Shown here in pieces: positions 1 through 5,909 of a stretch of 8,785 bases of DNA (its first letter is position 1; each line of letters starts with the position of its first letter). Made by a program: the position numbers and the translations under genes. The notes under the pieces were generated by a model, which did not search any database, had not been told where the DNA came from, and worked only from the letters and a program-made list of their open reading frames with translations. This DNA is from Holophagaceae bacterium (GTDB lineage: Bacteria; Acidobacteriota; Holophagae; Holophagales; Holophagaceae). The stretch is taken from NCBI GenBank assembly GCA_003158505.1, contig PMJK01000122.1, forward strand, positions 481-9,265, in the 5' to 3' direction.

Positions 1-295
1 TTCGGACTGAGAAGCGGCGGAGACCGGGGGTCGCCTGCGATCACGAAGAACTTACTTTACCACACTGGTCAGGTTTTGGCGAACCCCTGGATTCTCCACC
101 CAGATACTCCTTTGAGTTACCGAGCTACCGGGGATCCTTCCCGAGTCGCGGAAACCACCCACATAGCACCATGTTCCTAACGTTAAGACACCCCAGTCAA
201 CATCACCGAATGGACCATCCGCCCAGATTCCCTGCTGTGATTCGAATGATCTGGGTGGACGTGTCTGTCTCTCTGTCGGCGGGCGCGAAGGGGCC
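1..295. other. Left-edge region with no assignable gene; open on both strands
   Basis: No gene can be assigned here. On the minus strand a frame ending with TAA at 52-54 is free of stops up to 415, about 120 codons, but contains no ATG. Its C-terminal part is rich in Trp and Gly (for example WCYVGGFRDSG and SIWVENPGVRQ), so it reads more like protein than noise. On the plus strand a frame is open from the window edge to the TGA at 327-329. Its first ATG is at 171 and has no Shine-Dalgarno sequence. Third-position GC is only moderate in both frames, unlike the other genes here. It could be a decayed gene end, an RNA, or non-coding DNA. I recognise no family in either frame. Confidence 0.3.
95..259. 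repeat. 11-bp perfect inverted repeat, arms 160 bp apart or less
   Basis: TCCACCCAGAT at 95-105 is the exact reverse complement of ATCTGGGTGGA at 249-259. A third partial copy, CCCAGAT, lies at 222-228 and can pair with the right arm over 7 bp with a 20-nt loop. The arms could bracket a structured RNA or a small element, or could be chance. Nothing else in the segment settles this. Confidence 0.35.
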
Positions 296-625
296 TCAAT
301 CTGCCTGCTTGCCGCCTGCCTCGTCCTGATTATTGGTCGCCTCGTCTTGATTATCGGCGGCCTCCTCCTGCTTGTCGGCGAAGAAGTCTTCCATTTCCTC
401 GCGGCTCTCCGAGGTCACTTCGCCCGTCAGGGCCTCTGCGACATCGTCTTCCGTCAGTGCCCCGATGACCTGCTCGTGCAGGGGGTGCTCCCGGAGTTTT
501 TCTGGAACCACGGACGGCTCCTCTTGAAATTCGACGCCCATTGATTCCGACTCCTCACGGGTCAGATGCAAGATGTCTTTTCCCTTCGTTCTTCGCGGTG
601 CCTGATTCTTCATGCTGGATTGCAT
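296..625 (-). CDS. Small acidic hypothetical protein with repeated tail (109 aa)
   Basis: I do not recognise this protein. The start at 625 is chosen over an in-frame ATG at 682 because a strong purine-rich ribosome site (GAGGAGAAGG, 631-640) sits five bases before it; the longer form has no such site. The product is soluble-looking, very acidic and has no cysteine. A short basic patch (residues 6-16, with RRTKGK) is followed by a Glu-rich region, a probable helical stretch (about 45-85), and a low-complexity tail (about 86-109) of repeated A/N-NQDEA units. It has no signal peptide or membrane segment. The tail has grown by tandem duplication, which is typical of a poorly constrained disordered terminus. 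It stands alone, with no partner gene close by on the same strand. Existence as a real gene is likely from the ribosome site and coding-like composition; function is unknown. Confidence 0.6.
   Translation of the reverse strand: MQSSMKNQAPRRTKGKDILHLTREESESMGVEFQEEPSVVPEKLREHPLHEQVIGALTEDDVAEALTGEVTSESREEMEDFFADKQEEAADNQDEATNNQDEAGGKQAD
318..380. repeat. Three tandem 21-bp units inside the small acidic gene
   Basis: Units at 318-338, 339-359 and 360-380 are near copies: the first two differ at only a few bases, the third is more diverged. On the minus strand each encodes a seven-residue block such as NNQDEAT or DNQDEAT. The unit length is a multiple of three, so changes in copy number keep the frame. 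The array marks the C-terminal tail as expandable. Confidence 0.8.
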
Positions 626-715
626 GTTGACCTTCTCCTCGATGCTGATGATTAAAGGGAGCTGCTTCCCCCACCAAGTCATGCATTGATCGAGCCATAA
701 ATTAACTATGATTTT

Positions 716-721
716 TTCTTA
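716..721 (-). promoter_or_regulatory. Possible -10 box for the small acidic gene
   Basis: On the minus strand TATAAG lies in the AT-rich patch, about 90 bases before the start at 625. The best -35-like hexamer (TTGCAG) is about 20 bases upstream, which is longer than ideal. The opposite strand carries TATAAT at 720-725, with no good -35, so the direction is unsure. Confidence 0.2.
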
Positions 722-984
722 TAATTGCAAGCATCGGTTCACTGCAAAGCCGGGTCTATCGATCAATATGAAATCCAACAAGCCCCAAAAATGAAAGGTT
801 TGCTCGCGTCCTCGATGTCTCATCGGCAAGCTGGAGGGCAGAGATGGCTCGTTTCCCTCCGCCAACGGCCTCTGACCCGTGCCTGACCGCTTGACCGTTG
901 AACCAAGGGCTGCCCTTCTCCGTGTGGATGAAGGTCCAGTTCAATAGGGGACCTGGAAGTGCGCGGAAGTAGAATGGTCCCACG

Positions 985-1005
985 CGGCATATGGGGTTCC
1001 ACGCC
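985..1005 (+). repeat. Left copy of an imperfect direct repeat flanking the ketosynthase gene
   Basis: This copy matches 2130-2150 at 17 of 21 positions (core CATATnGGGTTCnAC). It lies just before the chosen ketosynthase start. The other copy lies just after that gene's stop codon. Confidence 0.4.
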
Positions 1006-1008
1006 GAT

Positions 1009-1013
1009 GGAGG
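1009..1013 (+). promoter_or_regulatory. Ribosome binding site that sets the ketosynthase start
   Basis: GGAGG is followed by five bases and then the ATG at 1019. This favours 1019 over the in-frame ATGs at 974 and 1007 and the GTG at 959. It also fits the family, whose N-terminus begins a few residues before the first beta strand (here VITGTGS). Confidence 0.6.
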
Positions 1014-1018
1014 AATGG

Positions 1019-2101
1019 ATGGCTTGGCGACAAAGCGTCATCACGGGGACAGGCAGCTGTATTCCCCCCTGGAAGGTTGCGAACGAGGCCTTCCTCGGTC
1101 GTACCTTTTTCGAAGGCCAGGGCCGCCCCTACCCTGTGGCCGAGACAGGGCGGATCATCGCGAAATTCCAGGAAATTACCGAGATATCTGAACGGCGCTA
1201 CGTGACGGACGATTTGGTCGCCTCAGATCTGGCCTTTGAGGCAGCGAAGGAAGCTCTGGCATCAGCCGCGATCGACCCTGAGACTCTGGACTACCTCATT
1301 GTGGCTCACAATTTCGGGGATGTGGGCGCGGTCAGCCGGCAACCAGATCAGGTCCCGACCTTGGCTGCAAGGGTCAAGGCGAGGCTGCGCATCGCCAATC
1401 CATTCTGTGTCGCCTACGACCTTCCCTTCGGCTGCCCCGGATGGCTTCAGGCGATGATCCAAGCCGACTACTTCCTCCGGTCGGGGGACGCCAATCGGGC
1501 ACTGGTGATTGGCGCCGAAACCCTTTCCCGCGTGTCAGATCCTTTTGATCGGGACAGTTTGATCTATGCAGATGGGGCTGGGGCTGCGGTGTTGGAGGCC
1601 CAGGTGCATTCGGAAGCTGTGGGCATCGTCTCGCATGCCGTGCGGTCCGACACCCTTGACCATAGCGGACTGCTCCGGATGGACCGATCCTTCAACCCTG
1701 AAAGCGGTGGCGAGCAGCTCTTCATCAAGATGAAGGGAAGGAAGCTCTACGAATATGCAATCGCCCATGTGCCGGGGGTGGTTCAACGGAGTCTTGAACG
1801 GGCGGGCCTCACCCTGGAGCAGGTGGACAAGGTCCTGATCCATCAGGCTAATGGCAAGATGGATGAGGCCATCCTCAAGCGGCTGTTCAAGCTGTACGGA
1901 ATCGCGGAGATACCAGAGAGGATCATGCCCATGACCATTTCCTGGCTGGGCAACAGCTCGGTGGCCACTGTGCCCACGCTCCTTGATCTCGTAATGAAAG
2001 GCAAGCTGGATGGCCATTCCCTGGCGAGTGGCAACCATGTGGTATTTGCGTCGGTGGGTGCGGGCATGAATATCAATGCCCTGGTCTACCGTTGCCCTTG
2101 A
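1019..2101 (+). CDS. Beta-ketoacyl-ACP synthase III-like protein (360 aa)
   Basis: This is a thiolase-fold condensing enzyme of the FabH/KAS III family, which joins an acyl-CoA starter to malonyl-ACP by decarboxylative condensation in the cytoplasm. The catalytic triad is visible: Cys139 in FGCPGW, His275 in IHQAN and Asn312 in WLGNSS. The family features GAETLSR (about 165-171) and YADGAGAAVLEA (about 183-194) are also present. Its 360 aa is longer than housekeeping FabH (about 317-330 aa), mainly in the N-terminal half. The active-site context is Cys-Pro-Gly-Trp rather than the usual Cys-Ala-Gly-Phe, so it is probably a paralogue with another starter or acceptor, not the main fatty acid initiator. 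No acyl carrier protein or other fatty acid gene is next to it, so the pathway cannot be told. It converges on hisS with a 75-base gap and no clear terminator. The family is certain; the substrate is unknown. Confidence 0.88.
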   Translation: MAWRQSVITGTGSCIPPWKVANEAFLGRTFFEGQGRPYPVAETGRIIAKFQEITEISERRYVTDDLVASDLAFEAAKEALASAAIDPETLDYLIVAHNFGDVGAVSRQPDQVPTLAARVKARLRIANPFCVAYDLPFGCPGWLQAMIQADYFLRSGDANRALVIGAETLSRVSDPFDRDSLIYADGAGAAVLEAQVHSEAVGIVSHAVRSDTLDHSGLLRMDRSFNPESGGEQLFIKMKGRKLYEYAIAHVPGVVQRSLERAGLTLEQVDKVLIHQANGKMDEAILKRLFKLYGIAEIPERIMPMTISWLGNSSVATVPTLLDLVMKGKLDGHSLASGNHVVFASVGAGMNINALVYRCP

Positions 2102-2129
2102 ATCTCCCCGCTATCCACCCACCGGACAA

Positions 2130-2150
2130 CGCCATATAGGGTTCAACCCC
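2130..2150 (+). repeat. Right copy of the imperfect direct repeat flanking the ketosynthase gene
   Basis: This copy partners 985-1005 (17 of 21 matches). It contains GGGTTCAACCC, itself a short palindrome, in the gap between the ketosynthase and hisS stops. The gap has no convincing rho-independent terminator: the only longer pairing is CCCGCT (2107-2112) with AGCGGG (2156-2161), with a large loop and no T-run. Confidence 0.4.
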
Positions 2151-2176
2151 AACAGAGCGGGCTGCACCGGACGACG

Positions 2177-3424
2177 CTATTGATCGGCCAGCCGGGCCAC
2201 CACTTCCTCCAAGGGCCAGGATTCTTGCTCCCCCGTGACCATGTGTTTGACGGTGACGGTGCCATTGTCCAGTTCGCCGTCGCCCAGGATGAGGACAGTC
2301 TGGATGCCCATCCGGTTGGCCGAGGCCATGGCCTTCTTGAGCGCGCCGCCACGGGTTTCGAGCTGGAGGGCCACGCCCGCGGCCCACAGCGTCCGTGCCA
2401 GTTTGAGGGCCTCGGTGGCGGCCCGGTCGCCCAGGGGGATGAGAAGGGCAGGTGGGGCGTAGGGTGCCTCGCCGCGGATCTGCTGGAGGACCATGGCCAG
2501 GCGGTCCAGGCCGATGGCCCAGCCGAAGGCGGGCACGTCGGGACCGCCCAGCTGCTTCACGAGGCCGTCGTAGCGGCCGCCGCCCAGCAGGGCGCTCTGG
2601 GCGCCCAGGTCCGAGCTGAGCACCTCGAAGGCCGTGCGGGTGTAGTAGTCCAGGCCCCGCACAAGGCGCGGGTTCTCTTCGAAGGGAATGCCCAACTCCT
2701 TCAGCAGGACCTTGAGCCGCGCGTGATGCCTGGCGGAGGCCTCATCCAGGTGATCGGTGATCACGGGATGGCCTTCCAAGGCCGCCTGGCATTTCTCATT
2801 CTTGCAGTCCAGCACGCGCAGGGGATTGGACTCGATGCGCCGGTGGCAGTCCTCGCAGAAACGGTCGGCCCGCTCGGCGAAGAAGGCGCGGAAGGCGGCA
2901 TGGAAGGCTGGCCGGGATTCGGGAGTGCCCACGCTGTTGATGGAGAAGACCAGGGACTTGAGCCCCAGTTCCGTGAGGAAACTGTGGAGCATGAGCAGGG
3001 ATTCGGCCTCGGATTCCGGCGTGGCCACGCCGAGGCTCTCGGCATCCACCTGCCAGAACTGGCGGTAGCGGCCCGTCTGCATCCGCTCGTAGCGGAACTG
3101 GGGGCCGATGCACCAGAACAGGACAGGATCGCTGGAAGCCAGGAGCTTGTGCTGGATGGCGGCCCGCACGATGCCCGCGGTGTTCTCCGGGCGCATCACC
3201 ACCTGGCGGCCGCCCTTGTCCGTGAATTCGTACATCTCCTTGTTCACGATGTCGGAGCTTTCCCCGACGCTGCGCTTGAAGACGTCCAGCTCTTCGAGGA
3301 TGGGCGTGCGGATCTCTCCGTAACCGTGGTGTCCGAACACGCGGCGGGCGGTTTCCTCGATATGCTGGAACCAGCGCAGCTCCGCTCCGAAGAGATCCCG
3401 CATACCTTTCACCGACTGGGCCAT
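2177..3424 (-). CDS. hisS: Histidyl-tRNA synthetase
   Basis: The enzyme charges tRNA-His with histidine, using ATP, in the cytoplasm; it is essential. The 415-aa length is normal for bacterial HisRS. Class II motifs are seen in order: the region around FKRSVGE to VMRPENTAG (about 49-84), motif 2 FRYERMQTGRYRQF (about 110-123), the histidine-specific LVRGLDYYTRT (about 254-264), GGGRYDGL (about 281-288) and motif 3 FGWAIGLDRL (about 300-309). A C-terminal anticodon-binding domain runs from about 325 to the end. The insertion domain has four cysteines (C190, C193, C207, C212), a possible zinc knuckle of the kind seen in some bacterial HisRS. The start at 3424 is chosen because MAQSVKGMRD is the typical N-terminus and GGGAG (3432-3436) lies seven bases before it; a longer in-frame reading to 3487 has no support. 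It is divergent from the amidase gene and shares start-codon bases with it. Confidence 0.97.
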   Translation of the reverse strand: MAQSVKGMRDLFGAELRWFQHIEETARRVFGHHGYGEIRTPILEELDVFKRSVGESSDIVNKEMYEFTDKGGRQVVMRPENTAGIVRAAIQHKLLASSDPVLFWCIGPQFRYERMQTGRYRQFWQVDAESLGVATPESEAESLLMLHSFLTELGLKSLVFSINSVGTPESRPAFHAAFRAFFAERADRFCEDCHRRIESNPLRVLDCKNEKCQAALEGHPVITDHLDEASARHHARLKVLLKELGIPFEENPRLVRGLDYYTRTAFEVLSSDLGAQSALLGGGRYDGLVKQLGGPDVPAFGWAIGLDRLAMVLQQIRGEAPYAPPALLIPLGDRAATEALKLARTLWAAGVALQLETRGGALKKAMASANRMGIQTVLILGDGELDNGTVTVKHMVTGEQESWPLEEVVARLADQ

Positions 3425-3436
3425 GATCCGACTCCC
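3422..3436. promoter_or_regulatory. Shared CATG start site of hisS and amidase, with the hisS ribosome site
   Basis: The hisS ATG (complement of 3422-3424) and the amidase ATG (3423-3425) overlap by two bases in the palindrome CATG. The hisS ribosome site (complement of CTCCC at 3432-3436) lies inside the amidase reading frame. The amidase has only weak G-rich bases before its start, inside hisS. Each promoter must therefore lie within the other gene. Confidence 0.65.
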
Positions 3437-4211
3437 GAGCGTCCTGTTTGCCACCTTCAGCCTACTGGCTTGGGGCCAGACTCCCAAACCGGCCGCCTCC
3501 CCGGCTCATTCGCTGCGCCTGAAGGTGATGGTGGACCCGGGCCACGGCGGGGAGGACAGCGGTGCCAAGGGTTTCAAGGGCCTCAAGGAAAAGACCGCGG
3601 CGCTCGAGCTCGCCAAGGCCGTGGGGGCGAAGCTCGACGCCGCGGGGTTCGAGGCCGTCTACACCCGGGAGGACGACACCTTCATCCCCCTCTGGGATCG
3701 GGCCCGGGCGGCCAATGCCCAGGGGGCCGACCTCTTCCTCAGCCTCCATCTCAATGCGGCCCGGGCCAAGGCGGCCCGGGGCTCCGAGGTCTACTTCCTG
3801 AGCCTGGGGCAGGGGGAGGATGACGAGGTGGTGGTGGCAGAAAATGCGGGAGCGGGGTCGGCCCCAGGCAGCCCCGACAGCGTGGTGGCGAGCATCCTGG
3901 ATGATCTCGCTCAAAAGGCCTTCCTCCAGGACTCGGAGCGCCTGGCCGTGGCCATCCAGGGCCAGCTCAACCGTCTGGCGGGCATCAAAGAGCGCGGCGT
4001 CAAACAGGCCCCCTTCATCGTCCTGCGCGGCGCCGCCATGCCCGCGGTGCTGGTCGAGGTCGCCTTCATATCCAATCCCAAGGAAGAAGCCAAGTTGAAA
4101 GATCCCGCCTTCCGCACCAAGGTGGCCGATGCCATCACGCTGGGCGTCCGCCGCTACTTTGCCGAGACCAACGGCAGCGTCAGGCGCAGGGCCGTGGAAG
4201 GGCCGGGCTGA
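3423..4211 (+). CDS. N-acetylmuramoyl-L-alanine amidase, Amidase_3 (AmiC-type), exported
   Basis: A zinc hydrolase that cuts the amide bond between N-acetylmuramic acid and L-alanine in peptidoglycan. Such enzymes split the septum during cell division. The 262-aa product starts with a signal peptide (hydrophobic core about residues 4-18, possible cleavage after AWG near 18) and is thus periplasmic. The Amidase_3 domain starts at about 33: zinc ligands are His41 in DPGHGG, Glu56 in LKEK and His109 in SLHLNA, and the catalytic Glu212 is in LVEVAFISNP. An insert between about 130 and 175, holding an acidic patch and a helix, is where AmiC-type enzymes carry their self-blocking helix. That suggests activation by an EnvC/NlpD-like partner, which is not in this window. 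There is no AMIN targeting domain or SH3/LysM domain. Its start codon overlaps that of hisS and no in-frame alternative upstream exists. The gene ends 66 bases before the convergent membrane protein gene. Confidence 0.93.
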   Translation: MIRLPSVLFATFSLLAWGQTPKPAASPAHSLRLKVMVDPGHGGEDSGAKGFKGLKEKTAALELAKAVGAKLDAAGFEAVYTREDDTFIPLWDRARAANAQGADLFLSLHLNAARAKAARGSEVYFLSLGQGEDDEVVVAENAGAGSAPGSPDSVVASILDDLAQKAFLQDSERLAVAIQGQLNRLAGIKERGVKQAPFIVLRGAAMPAVLVEVAFISNPKEEAKLKDPAFRTKVADAITLGVRRYFAETNGSVRRRAVEGPG

Positions 4212-4277
4212 CTCCCAGGAGAACCTCCGGTTCATGATTCCGCTCGCCCACTTCCAGGCCAATGGGCAGGAAGGGGT

Positions 4278-5795
4278 TCAGTCGATGTGATACAGAACGG
4301 AGGAAGCGTCCCGGTAGACTTCCCGGAAAGGGGCATGGTGGAGGGCAGGATAGCTTCCCGCCCGGCTGGCCCGGAGAATCAGATATCTAGAGTCGAAGGC
4401 AGCGGCCAGGCGAGCCCCGTCGAGGGGCGATTCCCCTCTGCGCATCCGCTCGAGCCAGAGGGTTTTATCCTGGTCTGCACGCAAAGAGTAGGTGGGATCC
4501 AGGCCCCAGATGTAGTGCTGGCGGTAGCCGTCGTAGAACAAGTCCGGGAAGTCGTCCCAGTAGAGATTGATCACGGTTTCCCCAGGGGCGAGGTGCCCGC
4601 CCATCCAGGCCGCGGCGCCCTTGAAGAAACGCGGGGGGGCGGCCTTGCTCTGGTAATGGACATAGAAGGTGGTGAAACCGAAAGGGGCCAGGGTCAAGCC
4701 CATGGAGCGCAAATGAAAGGCCAGTAGCAGGCCCCAGGCCAGCCAGGCGGCTCCCCACCCGAGATGCTTGCGCCGGGAAAAGAGGGTCTCCAGCTCTGGC
4801 CAGGCATCCCGGACCACAAAGGCCGTCGCGACCGTCAGGAGCAGGACGGAATACTCCGCAAACCGCGGGGAGGCGAGGGTCATTCCGAACCAGAAGAGCA
4901 GCGCTGCCAAGAGGCCCCAGGTTTCGGGGGCGACCTTCCTCCGGCGAAGTGCCAGGAGGACCGTGACGATTACTACCAGCGGGACAAGGATGAGGATCAG
5001 CGGATAGACATCGAAGAACACGCTGAGGGCATAGGGATAGAGCTCGTTGCCCAGTTCCAGCCCCGACCTGCCGGCTCCTTGCATGCCGATGCGGAAGACC
5101 TGCACATAGGTGAGGAAGGTCTCCAGGGTGAGGGGCGAGTAGGGATGCAATGCCAGGCCCAGGACCGAGCCCAACCCGGCCGCGCCCGGGGCCCGCCAAT
5201 CCAGGCTTCCCTGCGCGGCCCAGAACCCAAGCACAAAGGGAACAGCGGTCATCACCAGGACAAAGGGCATGGTGTAGCACCAGGCGTAAAGGAACCCAAG
5301 CCACAGGAGGCCCTTCCAGTTCCTCCGGAGCAGAAAGTGAATCCCCACGATGAGCAACAGCATGCTGAGGACGTGGGAACGGATCATCCCCAAGCGGGCG
5401 ATGAAGAGCCCTCCCGCCGCCAGGGGCAGGGCCGTGAAGAACAGGGGCCACCGGATCCTCTGGGAGCGAAGCAGAAAATAGAGGGCGCCAAGGACGGCCA
5501 CAGAAAGCAGGGTCGCATAGATCCTCGCGCCCAGAATGGGGTCGCTTCCGATCCGGGTGAAGGGCATCATTCCCAGGTGGTACAGAAACTCCTTGTCGCA
5601 GAACTGAAGCCGCCAGGTGCTCAACTGGGTCCAGGGAAAGGTCCGGGAGATGCCGCGGTCGAACAGCATATGGGCGATGCGGGCGTGAAAGTAGCCGTCA
5701 CGCTCGAAGAGACCGGCCTGGAGGATCGCGGTGCCGCCAAAAAGAACGGCAACATATAGGAAGAAAAGGCTCGGCAGAAGCCTGGGTCGGGTCAT
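4278..5795 (-). CDS. Multi-pass membrane protein, probable GT-C fold glycosyltransferase
   Basis: The 505-aa product has about ten hydrophobic segments between residues 8 and 365 and a soluble C-terminal part from about 385. The first outer loop after helix 1 carries an acidic motif, RDGYFHARIA (Asp33), followed by FPWTQLSTWR and EFLYHLGMMP. An acidic residue in this first loop is the mark of GT-C enzymes (PMT, ArnT, oligosaccharyltransferase), which take sugar from a polyprenyl-phosphate donor on the periplasmic face. A conserved-looking SPRFAEY (about 309-315) sits near a later helix. The C-terminal part has an acid-rich stretch, WDDFPDLFYDG. The ATG at 5795 has GAGG seven bases upstream. 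It is divergent from the GT2/GtrA pair, whose product would be a suitable donor. Assignment to GT-C rests on topology and loop 1; sugar and acceptor are unknown. It could also be a non-enzymatic membrane protein of the same fold. Confidence 0.65.
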   Translation of the reverse strand: MTRPRLLPSLFFLYVAVLFGGTAILQAGLFERDGYFHARIAHMLFDRGISRTFPWTQLSTWRLQFCDKEFLYHLGMMPFTRIGSDPILGARIYATLLSVAVLGALYFLLRSQRIRWPLFFTALPLAAGGLFIARLGMIRSHVLSMLLLIVGIHFLLRRNWKGLLWLGFLYAWCYTMPFVLVMTAVPFVLGFWAAQGSLDWRAPGAAGLGSVLGLALHPYSPLTLETFLTYVQVFRIGMQGAGRSGLELGNELYPYALSVFFDVYPLILILVPLVVIVTVLLALRRRKVAPETWGLLAALLFWFGMTLASPRFAEYSVLLLTVATAFVVRDAWPELETLFSRRKHLGWGAAWLAWGLLLAFHLRSMGLTLAPFGFTTFYVHYQSKAAPPRFFKGAAAWMGGHLAPGETVINLYWDDFPDLFYDGYRQHYIWGLDPTYSLRADQDKTLWLERMRRGESPLDGARLAAAFDSRYLILRASRAGSYPALHHAPFREVYRDASSVLYHID

Positions 5796-5909
5796 GCACG
5801 TCCTCGGCGGAAAGCAGATTGCATGGAGTCATGTTCCACTTCATTCTCAGGTGTTGTATTCATGCCCTTTGGACCCGTCCTGTCGACATCTAATCGCTGA
5901 GGCTAAACC
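5796..5909. promoter_or_regulatory. Divergent intergenic region between GT-C and GT2/GtrA genes
   Basis: This 114-base gap must hold the promoters of both divergent transcription units, unless they start further away. It is less GC-rich than the neighbouring coding sequence. A weak plus-strand pair, TTGCAT (5819-5824) and CATTCT (5842-5847) with 17 bases between, is the best I can see, and it is not convincing. No operator-like inverted repeat stands out. Confidence 0.3.

Larger units (their letters stand above)
626..1018. other. Gene-free spacer with an AT-rich patch
   Basis: This 393-base spacer separates the divergent small acidic gene and the ketosynthase gene. Bases 690-780 are clearly AT-richer than anything else in the window. 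Short open frames on both strands lack ribosome sites and resemble no family. The last part (from 959) could be translated as an N-terminal extension of the ketosynthase if a GTG at 959 or the ATG at 974 or 1007 were used. No structured RNA, riboswitch or terminator was seen. Confidence 0.5.

Noticed and set aside
318..380. Short tandem units considered as a CRISPR array
   Set aside because: The 21-bp units abut without spacers and lie in a coding frame; no cas gene is present.
296..625. Possible peptide-toxin or modified-peptide precursor
   Set aside because: There is no cysteine, no leader-like cleavage motif, and no modification or export gene nearby.
756..1044. Two overlapping minus-strand open frames in the spacer before the ketosynthase gene
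   Set aside because: No ribosome site, no family likeness, and the right end overlaps the ketosynthase start region.
2102..2176. Rho-independent terminator between the converging ketosynthase and hisS genes
   Set aside because: GGGTTCAACCC has too small a loop, the CCCGCT/AGCGGG pair has too large a loop, and neither is followed by a T-run.
2180..3823. Long plus-strand open frame (about 547 codons) opposite hisS and into the amidase gene
   Set aside because: It is the antisense of hisS, which has all class II motifs. The translation is low-complexity, rich in Gly/Ala/Pro/His, as expected of high-GC antisense frames.
3462..4262. Minus-strand open frame opposite the amidase gene
   Set aside because: The plus strand has a signal peptide and all four Amidase_3 catalytic and zinc residues; the antisense frame has no domain.
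4764..5759. Plus-strand open frame opposite the GT-C-like gene
   Set aside because: The product is rich in Gln, Glu, Gly and Pro with no recognisable domain, while the minus strand gives a clear membrane protein.
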